DNA of 64,000 nucleotides from Pseudomonas syringae (GTDB taxonomy: Bacteria > Pseudomonadota > Gammaproteobacteria > Pseudomonadales > Pseudomonadaceae): positions 47,135 to 111,134 of the forward strand of contig NZ_LGSI01000016.1 of the NCBI RefSeq assembly GCF_001698815.1. Direction: 5' to 3'. Within the stretch, counting starts at the first letter, position 1, and the number at the start of each line of letters is the position of its first letter. Of the stretch, positions 1 through 9,647 are shown one piece after another. The notes under the pieces are model-generated. The model did not search any database. It worked only from the letters and a program-made list of their open reading frames with translations, and was not told where the DNA came from. A program made the translations under genes and the position numbers.

Positions 1-589
1 GTTCATCCATATACAACTCATGACATGAGCCAGTAACACTTGCAACGGCGCCATGGTGAGTGATTTGGGGATACTGCATGAATGACCTCTTCAATCCTGA
101 CTCAGCGATAGGTTCGATTCCTCGCAGCAAGCCAAAATGCCGTCGTGCAGATACATGCGCTCAGGGGCATTTCAAACAAACTTCGATTAGTTCAACCACG
201 CTCGTCTATATAGGGAATGAGGTGCATTCTGCTCGCGGGCAGATTTATTGCAACTGGGTTGACAACACCGTGTATTAGCCAAGTCAGATACGAAATAAAC
301 ATCCAACCCCGTAAACAAAGGGGTAAACGTATATGCCGTATAACCAAGTTACAAAGCCTTACAAGCATCAATTATCTTTCTGAGCAATTTAGAAGAAAGC
401 TCCTACAAGACTTGATGAAATCCGCCACAAAGGCAGTAGGTCTTTCGCAGACAGATGCTGGTCAAGCAAATAATTTTTGCCGGAAATCCGATCAGATCCG
501 GAGATGAAGCACAGCCCGGAGACATCTTGGGAGGATTCCGAGATTTCAGAATCCGACGACGCAGACTACAGAGTGCTGCAACAGGACGG
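1..589. other. Gene-free edge region
   Basis: I see no convincing coding region here. The open frames are short, arginine/serine/cysteine-rich, lack Shine-Dalgarno sequences and resemble no family I know. The stretch is more AT-rich than the genes to its right and may be spacer leading into whatever lies left of the window. From general knowledge, an O-antigen chain-length (wzz) or surface polysaccharide locus often follows ihfB in Pseudomonas, but nothing in these bases proves that. A short dyad (GGATTC at 533-538, GAATCC at 549-554) sits just beyond the stop of the LapA-domain gene but has no U-tract, so I do not call it a terminator. Confidence 0.5.
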
Positions 590-826
590 CTAGATAGCCG
601 CCACTTTGCGTTTTTTGCGCAGACTCGCTGCCCATGACAAAACCGGACCAATGAGCATACCGACCAGAAGCGCGAGAACTATGGGCACCGCGAGTGAGAG
701 TTGCGGAGCCGACCACCCTAAAAATGCCAGCGAAACAGGCTGCTGATTTTCCAGGATGAAAATAATCGTGGTCGCGACTACGGCCAAGGCGACGATGCCT
801 AGCAGAGCGCGTACAAGAATCTGCAT
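590..826 (-). CDS. LapA-domain (DUF1049) small inner-membrane protein
   Basis: This 78-residue protein has two hydrophobic segments (about residues 5-25 and 44-66) separated by a short loop with the ENQQPVSLAFLGW pattern typical of LapA-domain (DUF1049) proteins, and a basic tail (RKKRK). In enterobacteria LapA works with LapB in controlling LPS synthesis through LpxC stability; the Pseudomonas copies are mostly uncharacterised. The ATG at 826 has a GGAG about 10 bases upstream. It lies 24 bases downstream of ihfB on the same strand, a position usual in Pseudomonas, and is probably co-transcribed. There is no lapB gene beside it. The family call is firm; a direct role in LPS assembly is inference. 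Confidence 0.85.
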   Translation of the reverse strand: MQILVRALLGIVALAVVATTIIFILENQQPVSLAFLGWSAPQLSLAVPIVLALLVGMLIGPVLSWAASLRKKRKVAAI

Positions 827-850
827 GTATCTATTCTCCGTCCTGAAGGT

Positions 851-1147
851 CTAGAGCCCTTCTTCTTCGTCTTCATTGACGCGGTCGCGCAGTTCTTTGC
901 CTGGCTTGAAGTGCGGTACAAATTTGCCATCCAGCGTTACCGACTGGCCGGTTTTTGGGTTACGGCCCACACGCGGAGCACGATAGTGCAAAGAGAAGCT
1001 GCCAAAGCCACGTATCTCGATACGGTCGCCGGTGGCCAGACACTGGGACATTTGTTCAAGCATGGTCTTGATGGCCAGCTCAACATCCTTGGATGAGAGC
1101 AGCCCTTGATGGGTGACAATTCGTTCGATCAACTCCGACTTCGTCAT
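851..1147 (-). CDS. ihfB: Integration host factor subunit beta
   Basis: IhfB (HimD) pairs with IhfA to form the DNA-bending nucleoid protein IHF, which acts in transcription, recombination and replication. The 98-residue length is normal. The protein opens with the expected helices ([11 protein letters not shown]) and carries the DNA-binding beta-arm with the RNPKTG signature near residues 62-67, followed by the conserved [12 protein letters not shown] stretch. The C-terminal tail is acidic. The ATG at 1147 is preceded by AAGGGA at good spacing. It lies downstream of rpsA on the same strand, as in most gammaproteobacteria, but a strong terminator lies between them, so ihfB probably also has its own promoter in the 1149-1420 gap. 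Confidence 0.97.
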   Translation of the reverse strand: MTKSELIERIVTHQGLLSSKDVELAIKTMLEQMSQCLATGDRIEIRGFGSFSLHYRAPRVGRNPKTGQSVTLDGKFVPHFKPGKELRDRVNEDEEEGL

Positions 1148-1420
1148 ATTTTTCCCTTCTTTTTCAAGCAGCTAGATCAGCGCTCCGAAGGTTTTAGCAT
1201 GACCGGATCGATTTGAACAGCCCGAGTATTGACTTATGTGAGCCTGTCACTGTTGGAAAATCATCTGTTTCCGCTGAATGAGCGTATACAAGGCTCAACA
1301 CCAGGAAGCGCTCCTGAGGCTCTTCAGGGAGAAAACGCCAGGGAAAGCCAGGTGATCCGGCCGCTGGCGAGCAGGCCGCCTGTCGAAGCGTCAGGAGCTT
1401 ATACTCAAATCCCGCCCACA

Positions 1421-1448
1421 AAAAAGGGCGACCGAAGTCGCCCTTTTT
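1421..1448 (-). terminator. Intrinsic terminator of rpsA
   Basis: A perfect 7-bp stem, GGGCGAC (1426-1432) and GTCGCCC (1437-1443), with a CGAA tetraloop. It is flanked by A-runs on the left and T-runs on the right, so the minus-strand transcript ends in a U-tract 17 bases after the rpsA stop. The gap to the ihfB start (1148-1420) shows no gene. Confidence 0.9.
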
Positions 1449-1464
1449 AATGGTCAATCAGAAC

Positions 1465-3156
1465 TTAGTTCTGTTTTTCCATTTGTGCGCGAAGCAGGTC
1501 ACCAATAGTGGTAGGACCGGTGCTTTCTGCAGTTTCTGGCTTGCTACGCAGGCTTTGGATCGCTTCTTTCTCGTCTTCAACGTCTTTCGACTTGATGGAC
1601 AAGCTGATCACACGGCTCTTGCGGTCAACGCTGATGATCTTGGCTTCGATCTCTTCGCCTTCTTTCAGAACGTTACGCGCGTCTTCAACGCGGTCACGGC
1701 TGATTTCGGAGGCTTTGAGGGTAGCTTCGATGTCGTCGGCCAGAGTGATGATGGCGCCTTTGGCGTCAACTTCTTTAACGATACCGCGGACGATTGCGCC
1801 TTTGTCATTGACAGTGACGTACTCGGAGAACGGATCGCTTTCCAGCTGCTTGATACCCAGCGAGATACGCTCGCGCTCTGGATCTACAGACAGGATAACG
1901 GTGTCGAGCTCGTCGCCCTTCTTGAAACGACGTACGGCTTCTTCGCCCACTTCGTTCCAGGAAATGTCCGACAGGTGAACCAGGCCGTCGATGCCGCCGT
2001 CCAGACCAATGAAGATACCGAAATCGGTGATCGACTTGATGGTGCCGGAGATTTTATCGCCCTTGTTGAACTGGCCAGAGAAATCTTCCCATGGGTTAGA
2101 TTTGCACTGCTTGATGCCGAGGGAGATACGACGACGCTCTTCGTCGATGTCCAGAACCATAACTTCCACTTCGTCGCCGACTTGAACGACTTTCGAAGGG
2201 TGGATGTTTTTGTTGGTCCAGTCCATTTCGGAAACGTGTACCAGGCCTTCCACGCCTTCTTCCAGCTCTGCGAAGCAGCCGTAGTCGGTCAGGTTGGTAA
2301 CACGGGCAGTTACGCGAGTGCCTTCCGGGTAACGAGCTTTGATAGCAACCCATGGGTCTTCGCCCAGTTGCTTCAAGCCCAAGGAAACACGATTGCGTTC
2401 GCGATCGTATTTCAGGACTTTTACATCGATCTCATCGCCAACATTGACGATTTCCGATGGATGCTTGATGCGCTTCCAGGCCATGTCGGTGATGTGCAGC
2501 AGGCCATCGACGCCACCCAGATCGACGAATGCGCCGTAATCCGTGAGGTTCTTGACGATACCTTTGACTTGTTGGCCTTCCTGCAAGGACTCGAGCAGAG
2601 CTTCGCGCTCGGCACTGTTCTCGGCTTCGAGGACGCTGCGACGGGAAACGACAACGTTGTTGCGCTTCTGGTCGAGCTTGATGACCTTGAACTCGAGCTC
2701 TTTGCCTTCCAGGTGAGTCGTGTCACGCACAGGGCGGACGTCAACCAAAGAACCTGGCAGGAACGCACGGATGCCGTTAACGTCGACAGTGAAGCCGCCT
2801 TTAACCTTACCGTTGATAACGCCCTTGACCACTTCTTCAGCTGCGAAAGCCGCTTCCAGAACGATCCAGCACTCGGCACGCTTGGCTTTTTCGCGGGACA
2901 GCTTGGTTTCGCCAAAGCCGTCTTCGACCGCGTCAAGAGCAACGTGAACTTCGTCGCCGATCTTGATGGTCAGCTCGCCAGCGTCGTTGTGGAACTGCTC
3001 CAGCGGGATGAGGCCTTCAGATTTGAGACCGGCGTGAACCGTCACCCATCCAGCCTGGTAATCGATATCAACGATGATCGCGGTGATGATCGAACCGGCC
3101 TGAAGGTTGAGGGTCTTTAGGCTTTCTTCAAAAAGTTCTGCAAAGCTTTCGCTCAT
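1465..3156 (-). CDS. rpsA: 30S ribosomal protein S1
   Basis: S1 binds mRNA on the 30S subunit and helps initiation on structured leaders. The 563-residue protein contains six S1/OB-fold repeats in tandem. Repeats 3-6 are easiest to see through the recurring pattern of [17 protein letters not shown], GLxHxSDM/I and a closing [10 protein letters not shown] (about residues 190-260, 277-350, 364-430, 450-525). Repeats 1 and 2 are more divergent, as expected for the ribosome-docking domains. The ATG at 3156 is the only sensible start. The gene follows cmk after about 120 bases, the usual gammaproteobacterial order, and ends in a strong intrinsic terminator. Confidence 0.98.
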   Translation of the reverse strand: MSESFAELFEESLKTLNLQAGSIITAIIVDIDYQAGWVTVHAGLKSEGLIPLEQFHNDAGELTIKIGDEVHVALDAVEDGFGETKLSREKAKRAECWIVLEAAFAAEEVVKGVINGKVKGGFTVDVNGIRAFLPGSLVDVRPVRDTTHLEGKELEFKVIKLDQKRNNVVVSRRSVLEAENSAEREALLESLQEGQQVKGIVKNLTDYGAFVDLGGVDGLLHITDMAWKRIKHPSEIVNVGDEIDVKVLKYDRERNRVSLGLKQLGEDPWVAIKARYPEGTRVTARVTNLTDYGCFAELEEGVEGLVHVSEMDWTNKNIHPSKVVQVGDEVEVMVLDIDEERRRISLGIKQCKSNPWEDFSGQFNKGDKISGTIKSITDFGIFIGLDGGIDGLVHLSDISWNEVGEEAVRRFKKGDELDTVILSVDPERERISLGIKQLESDPFSEYVTVNDKGAIVRGIVKEVDAKGAIITLADDIEATLKASEISRDRVEDARNVLKEGEEIEAKIISVDRKSRVISLSIKSKDVEDEKEAIQSLRSKPETAESTGPTTIGDLLRAQMEKQN

Positions 3157-3276
3157 TTTAATTCCTGTTGATCAAGGGCGAAGAATACGCCCATCTGCCA
3201 CATTCCAGACAACGTGGGTTTCGTTCAAGTAAAAGAAAGCCTGCGGGACTCGACTGGTCTCCCACACGCTTCTTTG

Positions 3277-3966
3277 TCACCCGGCGATATCGCGAAGCGC
3301 GATTTCACTCATGATGCGTTCCAACACCTGCTCGATGGATAATTCCGTGGAATCCAGCTGTATGGCGTCATGCGCCGGCTTGAGCGGCGCTACCGCTCGC
3401 TGGGTGTCACGCTCGTCGCGTGCACATATCTCATCTAGCAGACTCGACAGACTAACATCATCGCCTTTGGCCTTCAACTGCAAGTAACGGCGTCGAGCAC
3501 GTTCCTCGGCGCTGGCGGTCAGAAAAATCTTCAGCGGAGCGTCTGGAAACACCACCGTGCCCATGTCGCGTCCGTCTGCGACAAGGCCCGGCTCTTCCTG
3601 AAAAGCCCGCTGACGCTGCAACAAAGCATCGCGCACCGCAGGCAATGAGGCGACCTGCGAAGCTCCGCTGCCAATCTGCTCGTTGCGAATCGACTGGGTA
3701 ACGTCTTCGCCTTCGAGAATAATGCGCTGACCTTGACCGCCAGGCCCGGCCTCGAATTGCACATCAAGGTGCGCAGCCAGCAGCTTCAAGGCTTCTTCGT
3801 TGGTCAGGTCGACGCCGTGGTTGCGGGCTGCAAACGCCAGCAAACGATACAGCGCGCCGGAGTCCAACAGACACCATCCCAGCCGCTTGGCCAATAAACC
3901 GGCAACTGTGCCTTTACCTGAACCGCTTGGTCCGTCGATGGTGATAACCGGTGCTTTAATCTTCAC
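3277..3966 (-). CDS. cmk: Cytidylate kinase
   Basis: CMP/dCMP kinase phosphorylates CMP with ATP in pyrimidine nucleotide recycling. The P-loop GPSGSGKGT sits near residues 11-19, and the [12 protein letters not shown] motif, the [12 protein letters not shown] lid region and the [14 protein letters not shown] segment are all typical. I place the start at a GTG (3966) rather than the longer upstream frame: it follows an AGAGGGA sequence, gives a 229-residue protein of normal length, and its GTGA overlaps the stop of the upstream tyrA-aroA gene, which suggests translational coupling. The longer frame would add 28 residues with no homologous character. rpsA lies downstream. Confidence 0.95.
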   Translation of the reverse strand: MKIKAPVITIDGPSGSGKGTVAGLLAKRLGWCLLDSGALYRLLAFAARNHGVDLTNEEALKLLAAHLDVQFEAGPGGQGQRIILEGEDVTQSIRNEQIGSGASQVASLPAVRDALLQRQRAFQEEPGLVADGRDMGTVVFPDAPLKIFLTASAEERARRRYLQLKAKGDDVSLSSLLDEICARDERDTQRAVAPLKPAHDAIQLDSTELSIEQVLERIMSEIALRDIAG

Positions 3967-6206
3967 AGCTGTCCCTCTTGCACTACACGCATGCCGACTT
4001 GAGCGCAAAGCGCGAGAAAATTTGGGAACGACGTAGCGACGTTCGCGCAATCATGAATATGAATCGGGGCCGAAGCCCGCAGTGACGCAACGCTGAAGGC
4101 CATGGCGATACGATGATCGCCATGGGCATTCACTACGCCGCCACCCATTTGGCTCGAGTCAATGATAATCCCGTCCGGCACAGGTTGAACGCTGACTCCA
4201 AGCGCCAGCAGACCATCGGCCATGACCTGGATACGATCCGACTCTTTAACCCGCAACTCCTGTGCGCCGCGCAAGATAGTACGCCCTTCTGCACAGGCCG
4301 CCGCAACGAATAACACCGGGAACTCGTCGATTGCCAGCGGCACCAGCGCCTGAGGTATTTCAATACCTTTAAGCTTCGCCGAGCGCACGCGCAGGTCCGC
4401 CACCGGCTCGCCGCCCACTTCACGCTGGTTTTCCAGGGTGATATCCGCCCCCATCAAACGCAGGATCTGGATCACACCGGTGCGGGTCGGATTAATGCCA
4501 ACGTGCTCAAGCAGCAGATCGGCACCTTCGGTAATCGAGGCCGCGACCATAAAAAACGCCGCCGAGGAGATGTCTGCCGGCACTTCGATTCGGGTAGCCG
4601 TCAATCCTCCACCTGATTCGACAGAGACCACCGAACCGTCGACGCTCACCGGGTAGCCAAAACCACGCAGCATTCGCTCGGTATGGTCGCGAGTCGGCGC
4701 GGGCTCGATCACGCTGGTCTTACCCTCGGCATACAGACCCGCCAGCAGCAAACAGGATTTGACCTGAGCGCTGGCCATCGGCATGTCGTAGGTCAGACCT
4801 TTGAGCGCCTGCCCGCCGCGAATCGTGATCGGCGGACAACCTTCAGCAGCAGTCGCTATGACAGCACCCATCTGCCGCAAAGGATCGGCAACCCGGCTCA
4901 TGGGACGCCGGGACAACGAGGCGTCTCCGGTCAGCGTGCTGTCGAAATCCTGTGCAGCAAGCAAACCGGCCAGCAGCCGCATCGATGTCCCGGAGTTGCC
5001 CAGATACAGCGGACCCGGCGCGGCCTTGAGCCCGTGCAGACCCACCCCGTGAATGACCACGCGGCCATGATGCGGACCTTCAATCACTACGCCCATGTCA
5101 CGAAACGCTTGCAACGTCGCCAGCGCATCTTCGCCTTCGAGGAAACCTTCGACTTCCGTGACGCCATCAGCCAGGGAACCCAGGATGATCGAGCGATGGG
5201 AAATCGACTTGTCCCCCGGCACCCGAATACGCCCGTGAACGCTACCGCCCGGGCTGGTGACAAACACCAGGTCCTTGGCGGGCGCTTCATCTATATAGGC
5301 CCGGCGCGCCAGGATCTTGCCAAAATGTTCCCGGGCGACTCGAGCACGGGTGAATACGCCCAATAATTGATGCCCGTCACCCGCATCGACCGCGTCGCGC
5401 AACGCATCGAGGTCGCTGCGAAACGTGTCCAGAGTGCGTAAGACCGCCTCGCGATTGGCGAGGAATATGTCGTGCCACATCACCGGATCGCTGCCGGCAA
5501 TGCGCGTGAAATCACGAAAACCACCGGCGGCGTAACGGAAGATGTCGAGATTCTCGTTACGCTTGGCCAACGAATCCACCAAGCCGAATGCCAGCAAATG
5601 CGGCAGATGACTGGTAGCTGCAAGCACCTCATCGTGACGCTCGACCTGCATGTGTTCAACATCGGCGCCCAGCTCGGACCACAACCGATCAACCAGCGCG
5701 AGGGCTTGTGGGTCAGTTTCGGCCAGCGGCGTCAGAATCACTTTATGACGCTTGAATAGCTCGGCATTGGACGCTTCCACACCGCTCTGCTCCGAACCCG
5801 CAATCGGGTGCCCCGGCACGAAGCGCGAAGGCATGCCGCCAAAGGCCTTGGCAGCAGCCCGCACGACGTTACCCTTGGCGCTGCCCACATCCGTCAGCAC
5901 GGCATCGCCAAGATCGAAAGTAGCCAGCAACGCCAGCATTTTTTCCATGGCCAGAATCGGTACCGCAAGCTGGATGACATCGGCACCGCGACAGGCAACT
6001 GCCAGATCTTCTTCACAGCGATCAACAACACCCAGCTCCACCGCCAGCTTGCGCGATTGGGGATCGAGATCGACACCGACCACTTCGCCGCACAACCCGC
6101 TTTCGCGTAAACCCTTGGCAAAGGAGCCGCCGATCAAACCCAGACCCACTACTACCAGGCGGCCGATCATAGGCCGGGCAGATTGCATTGAGATGACATC
6201 AATCAC
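3963..6206 (-). CDS. aroA: Fused prephenate dehydrogenase / EPSP synthase
   Basis: One polypeptide carries two enzymes of aromatic synthesis. Residues about 14-300 are a TyrA-type NAD(P)-dependent prephenate dehydrogenase ([12 protein letters not shown] nucleotide-binding loop; [29 protein letters not shown]). Residues about 315-747 are 3-phosphoshikimate 1-carboxyvinyltransferase ([34 protein letters not shown]; the RVKESDRI and [10 protein letters not shown] motifs). The fusion is a known Pseudomonas feature. The start is uncertain: the GTG at 6206 has AAGG about 9 bases upstream and overlaps the hisC stop by 8 bases, whereas an ATG at 6170 (735 residues, the length I remember for this family) has no visible ribosome-binding site. 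The 3' end overlaps cmk by 4 bases. Confidence 0.95.
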   Translation of the reverse strand: MIDVISMQSARPMIGRLVVVGLGLIGGSFAKGLRESGLCGEVVGVDLDPQSRKLAVELGVVDRCEEDLAVACRGADVIQLAVPILAMEKMLALLATFDLGDAVLTDVGSAKGNVVRAAAKAFGGMPSRFVPGHPIAGSEQSGVEASNAELFKRHKVILTPLAETDPQALALVDRLWSELGADVEHMQVERHDEVLAATSHLPHLLAFGLVDSLAKRNENLDIFRYAAGGFRDFTRIAGSDPVMWHDIFLANREAVLRTLDTFRSDLDALRDAVDAGDGHQLLGVFTRARVAREHFGKILARRAYIDEAPAKDLVFVTSPGGSVHGRIRVPGDKSISHRSIILGSLADGVTEVEGFLEGEDALATLQAFRDMGVVIEGPHHGRVVIHGVGLHGLKAAPGPLYLGNSGTSMRLLAGLLAAQDFDSTLTGDASLSRRPMSRVADPLRQMGAVIATAAEGCPPITIRGGQALKGLTYDMPMASAQVKSCLLLAGLYAEGKTSVIEPAPTRDHTERMLRGFGYPVSVDGSVVSVESGGGLTATRIEVPADISSAAFFMVAASITEGADLLLEHVGINPTRTGVIQILRLMGADITLENQREVGGEPVADLRVRSAKLKGIEIPQALVPLAIDEFPVLFVAAACAEGRTILRGAQELRVKESDRIQVMADGLLALGVSVQPVPDGIIIDSSQMGGGVVNAHGDHRIAMAFSVASLRASAPIHIHDCANVATSFPNFLALCAQVGMRVVQEGQL

Positions 6207-7311
6207 GCGCCAGAACCTTCGTCAGCGCTTCAAGGAAACGGGTGTTTTCCTGTGGCAGACCAATGCTGACGCGCAAGTGATTGGGCATGCCATAACCGCC
6301 AACCGGACGCACGATCACGCCTTCGCGGAGCAAGCCCTGATAGACAGACGCGCTTTCGCGGCCCAGATCCACGGCGATGAAATTGCCTTTCGATGGAATC
6401 CAGTCCAGCCCCAGCAAACGCAAGCCGCCTTCGAGTTGCTCCATGCCCACGTCATTCAACTGGCGGCTTTTGGTGACGTAATCCACGTCATCCAGCGCAG
6501 CGCACGCGGCCGCCAGGGCGAAGCTGTTGACGTTGAACGGCTGTCGCACACGATTGAGTACGTCGGCAACGGCTGGCGAGGACAGGCCATAACCGACCCG
6601 CAACGACGCCAGGCCATAGGCTTTGGAGAAGGTGCGCGACACCAGCAGGTTCGGAAAGTCGGCGAGGTAATTCAGGCCATCAGGCAGTTCAGCGCCCTGA
6701 GCGTATTCGATATAGGCCTCGTCCAGCACCACCAGCACATGATTTGGCACGGCGGCGAGAAAGCCATTCAAGGCATCCGGGCCGAACCAGGTTCCGGTCG
6801 GATTGTTCGGATTGGCAATGAAGACCACACGCGTGTTGCTATCGATTGCCGCGAGCATTGCGGGCAGATCGTGGCCCCAGTCTTTAGCCGGCGCGACATG
6901 CGCATCGGCACCAACGGCCTGGGTCACGATCGGATAAATGGCAAACGCAAATTCGCTGAACACTGCGTTGAGGCCCGGCGCCAAGTAAGCCCGGGCGACC
7001 AGCTCAAGAATGTCGTTGGAGCCGTTGCCCAGCGTCACTTGACTGGCTTGCACCCGGCAGCGCTCGGCAAGACGCTTCTTCAGCTCAAAGCCATTGCCAT
7101 CGGGATAGCGGGTCAGCTCGGCCAGTTCGTCGCGAATGGCAGCCAATGCTTTTGGACTGGCACCCAGCGGGTTTTCGTTACTCGCCAGCTTGATGATGGG
7201 CGCCGGGTCGATCCCCAGCTCACGCGCCAGTTCGTCCACGGGCTTGCCCGGAACGTAAGGCGAAAGTTTTTGCACGCCTGGCTGGGCCAGGGCGAGGAAG
7301 TCGGCAGTCAT
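6199..7311 (-). CDS. hisC: Histidinol-phosphate aminotransferase
   Basis: This is a PLP-dependent class I/II aminotransferase of 370 residues. HisC converts imidazole-acetol phosphate to histidinol phosphate; copies inside aromatic operons often also transaminate phenylpyruvate or hydroxyphenylpyruvate. The motifs are clear: ASNENPLG near the N terminus, LGNGSNDILELV, ANPNNPTGTW, LDEAYIEYA, and the PLP lysine in SRTFSKAYGLASLRVGYG. The ATG at 7311 was chosen over the longer frame because the protein then begins with the family's usual N terminus and the start falls 12 bases after the pheA stop. Its stop overlaps the next gene. The location between pheA and tyrA suggests a mainly aromatic role, the copy often called hisC2. 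Confidence 0.95.
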   Translation of the reverse strand: MTADFLALAQPGVQKLSPYVPGKPVDELARELGIDPAPIIKLASNENPLGASPKALAAIRDELAELTRYPDGNGFELKKRLAERCRVQASQVTLGNGSNDILELVARAYLAPGLNAVFSEFAFAIYPIVTQAVGADAHVAPAKDWGHDLPAMLAAIDSNTRVVFIANPNNPTGTWFGPDALNGFLAAVPNHVLVVLDEAYIEYAQGAELPDGLNYLADFPNLLVSRTFSKAYGLASLRVGYGLSSPAVADVLNRVRQPFNVNSFALAAACAALDDVDYVTKSRQLNDVGMEQLEGGLRLLGLDWIPSKGNFIAVDLGRESASVYQGLLREGVIVRPVGGYGMPNHLRVSIGLPQENTRFLEALTKVLARD

Positions 7312-7322
7312 GTCTGGCCCCT

Positions 7323-8417
7323 TTAAAGAACTGCTTTCGGGTAGGAACCCAGCACCTTGAGCGCTACAGCTTCCTGACTGATCTGCTCCAGCACGGCCTT
7401 GACCAACGGATCGCGATGGTGGCCAACGAAATCGATAAAGAACACGTAGGTCCACTTACCGCTGCGCGAAGGGCGCGTCTCGATGCGCGTCAGGTCGATT
7501 CCGTTTTGATGGAACGGCACCAGCAGTTCATGCAGCGCGCCGGGCTTGTTGCTCATCGACACGATGATCGAGGTCTTGTCGTCGCCAGTTGGCGGGACTT
7601 CCTGGTTGCCGATGATAAGGAACCGGGTGGAGTTGTCCGGACGGTCTTCGATCTTTTCTGCAATACGGGTCAAGCCATACAGACCCGCAGCCATATCGCC
7701 GGCAATGGCCGCCGAGTTCCATTCACCCTTGACCCGCTTGGCGGCTTCGGCGTTGCTGGCAACGGCGACCCGCTCGACATTCGGGTAGTGCGCGTCCAGC
7801 CACTTGCGGCACTGGGCCAGCGATTGGGCGTGGGAATAAATGCGGCTGATGCTTTCAGTCTTGGTGCTTTCGCCAACCAGCAGATGGTGGTGAATACGCA
7901 ACTCGACTTCGCCACAGATGACCATGTCGTGTTCGAGAAAGCTGTCCAGCGTATGGTTGACCGCGCCTTCGGTGGAGTTTTCCACCGGGACCACGCCGAA
8001 ATTCACCGCGCCCGCGACGACTTCACGGAACACTTCGTCGATGGCGGCCATTGGCAGGCTGATCACCGCGTTGCCGAAGTGCTTGATCGCTGCAGCCTGG
8101 GTAAACGTACCTTCAGGGCCTAGATAAGCCACTTTCAGCGGTTGTTCCAGGGCCAGGCACGACGACATGATTTCGCGAAACAGCCGCGCCATCTCTTCGT
8201 TGCTCAGCGGGCCGCGATTGCGATCCATGACACGTTTTAGCACCTGGGCTTCACGCTCAGGGCGATAAAACACCGGTACTTCGCCTTCGGCCAGGGTCGA
8301 CATCTTGACCCGTGCGACTTCCTGCGCGCAGCGTGCGCGCTCGCTGATCAGCTCCAGGACTTTCTCATCCAGGCTGTCGATGCGAACCCGCAACGCCTTA
8401 AGTTCTTGTTCGGACAT
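7323..8417 (-). CDS. pheA: Bifunctional chorismate mutase / prephenate dehydratase (P-protein)
   Basis: The P-protein turns chorismate into prephenate and then phenylpyruvate on the way to phenylalanine. It has 364 residues. An N-terminal AroQ-type chorismate mutase helix bundle (about 1-90, with LRVRIDSLDEKVLELISERA) is followed by the dehydratase domain (about 95-275; YLGPEGTFTQAA, VPVENSTEGAVNHTLD, DNSTRFLIIG). A C-terminal ACT domain (about 280-360) has the GALHELLVPF and ESRP-like TRIETRPSR regions for phenylalanine feedback. Its ATG overlaps the serC stop by one base (TAATG), so the two are translationally coupled. Confidence 0.96.
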   Translation of the reverse strand: MSEQELKALRVRIDSLDEKVLELISERARCAQEVARVKMSTLAEGEVPVFYRPEREAQVLKRVMDRNRGPLSNEEMARLFREIMSSCLALEQPLKVAYLGPEGTFTQAAAIKHFGNAVISLPMAAIDEVFREVVAGAVNFGVVPVENSTEGAVNHTLDSFLEHDMVICGEVELRIHHHLLVGESTKTESISRIYSHAQSLAQCRKWLDAHYPNVERVAVASNAEAAKRVKGEWNSAAIAGDMAAGLYGLTRIAEKIEDRPDNSTRFLIIGNQEVPPTGDDKTSIIVSMSNKPGALHELLVPFHQNGIDLTRIETRPSRSGKWTYVFFIDFVGHHRDPLVKAVLEQISQEAVALKVLGSYPKAVL

Positions 8418-9502
8418 TAGCCGTGTTCCTTCTCGAACTCTGCCATGTAGGCAATCAGCGCGTTGACGGCGGTGATGTCCACGGCGTTATAGATGGAGGC
8501 ACGCATGCCACCGACCGAGCGGTGACCCTTGAGGTTGAGCAGCCCGCGAGCATCAGCGCCGACCAGGAACGGCTTGTCCAGACGATCATCGGCAAGCCGG
8601 AACGGCACGTTCATCCACGAGCGATCAGACTTGTTGATTGGGTTGCTGTACAGGCCGCTGGCATCAATGAAGTCATACAGCGTGCGCTGCTTGATTTCAT
8701 TGAGCTTGCCGATAGCCTCAACGCCGCCCTGCTCTTTCAGCCATTCGAACACCAGGCCGGACAAGTACCAGGCCAGGGTTGGCGGGGTGTTGTACATCGA
8801 GCCGTTGTCGGCCGCGACCTTGTAATTGAGCATGGTCGGGCACAGCGAACGCGCGCGACCCAGCAGGTCTTCACGAATGATCACCACCACCACGCCGCTC
8901 GGGCCGATGTTTTTCTGCGCGCCAGCGTAGATCATGCCGAAACGGGAGATATCCACCGGACGCGAAAGGATATCCGAAGACATGTCGGCAATCAGTGGCA
9001 CGTCGCCGGTTTCCGGAATCCAGTTGAATTCCAGCCCGCCAATGGTTTCGTTGGGGGCGTAATGCACGTAGGCCGCGTCTTTGGACAGCTGCCATTCGTT
9101 CTGACCGGGAATGGCGAAATAGTCGTAGGGCTTGGCGCTGGCGGCAACATTGACGTGGCCGTAACGCGATGCCTCTTCAATGGCTTTCTGCGACCAGATA
9201 CCGGTGTCGATATAGTCGGCAGTGCCTTCTTCAGGCAGCAGGTTCAATGCAATCTGGGCGAACTGCTGGCTCGCGCCGCCTTGCAGGAACAATACTTTGT
9301 AGTTTGAGGGAATCGTCAGGAGGTCGCGCAGATCCTGCTCGGCCTTGGTGGCAATGGAGACGAATTCATCGCTGCGATGACTCATTTCCATGACGGACAG
9401 GCCTTTGCCATGCCAATCCAGCAGTTCCGCCTGGGCACGCAGCAGAACAGCTTCAGGTAGCGCAGCAGGACCTGCGCAGAAGTTAAAGGCTCGCTTGCTC
9501 AT
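8417..9502 (-). CDS. serC: Phosphoserine aminotransferase
   Basis: SerC converts 3-phosphohydroxypyruvate to phosphoserine with PLP, and also serves pyridoxine synthesis. The 361-residue protein begins MSKRAFNFCAGPAALPE, the conserved family opening, and has GGASQQFAQIALNL and SSDILSRPVDISRFG. The PLP lysine is in the YAGAQKNIGPSG motif. The ATG at 9502 is preferred to a GTG 12 bases upstream because of homology and a GAGAGTGG sequence at proper spacing. It is the first gene of the overlapping serC-pheA-hisC-tyrA/aroA-cmk series and lies about 145 bases downstream of gyrA. Confidence 0.96.
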   Translation of the reverse strand: MSKRAFNFCAGPAALPEAVLLRAQAELLDWHGKGLSVMEMSHRSDEFVSIATKAEQDLRDLLTIPSNYKVLFLQGGASQQFAQIALNLLPEEGTADYIDTGIWSQKAIEEASRYGHVNVAASAKPYDYFAIPGQNEWQLSKDAAYVHYAPNETIGGLEFNWIPETGDVPLIADMSSDILSRPVDISRFGMIYAGAQKNIGPSGVVVVIIREDLLGRARSLCPTMLNYKVAADNGSMYNTPPTLAWYLSGLVFEWLKEQGGVEAIGKLNEIKQRTLYDFIDASGLYSNPINKSDRSWMNVPFRLADDRLDKPFLVGADARGLLNLKGHRSVGGMRASIYNAVDITAVNALIAYMAEFEKEHG

Positions 9503-9558
9503 ATCCACTCTCACTACGCGCTGATTTCTCAGGCTTGGGTCATTTGAAGTTGGAAGTG

Positions 9559-9599
9559 CCGAAGGCTGCGAACGATTTTGAACCGTTCGCAGCCTTCGG
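9559..9599. repeat. REP-like palindrome between gyrA and serC
   Basis: A 16-bp inverted repeat with arms at 9559-9574 and 9584-9599, core GAAGGCTGCGAACG, and a loop of about 9 bases. It has no U-tract on either strand, so it looks like a Pseudomonas REP-type palindrome rather than a classical terminator, though such a stem after gyrA could attenuate or stabilise transcripts. It belongs to a different sequence class from the GAGCGAG-type pairs elsewhere in the window. Confidence 0.7.
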
Positions 9600-9647
9600 C
9601 AACTCCAGCAGGAAACCCTTGGGATCCCCTGTTATTTACACATCAGA

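Noticed and set aside
533..554. Dyad after the LapA-domain gene as a terminator
   Set aside because: Six-base stem and no U-tract on the minus strand.
1194..1457. An 87-codon minus-strand frame between ihfB and rpsA
   Set aside because: It contains the rpsA terminator and has no ribosome-binding site or recognisable motif.
1450..3120. A 556-codon open frame opposite rpsA
   Set aside because: The frame is antisense to the S1 repeats and mirrors them; it has no ribosome-binding site or family match.
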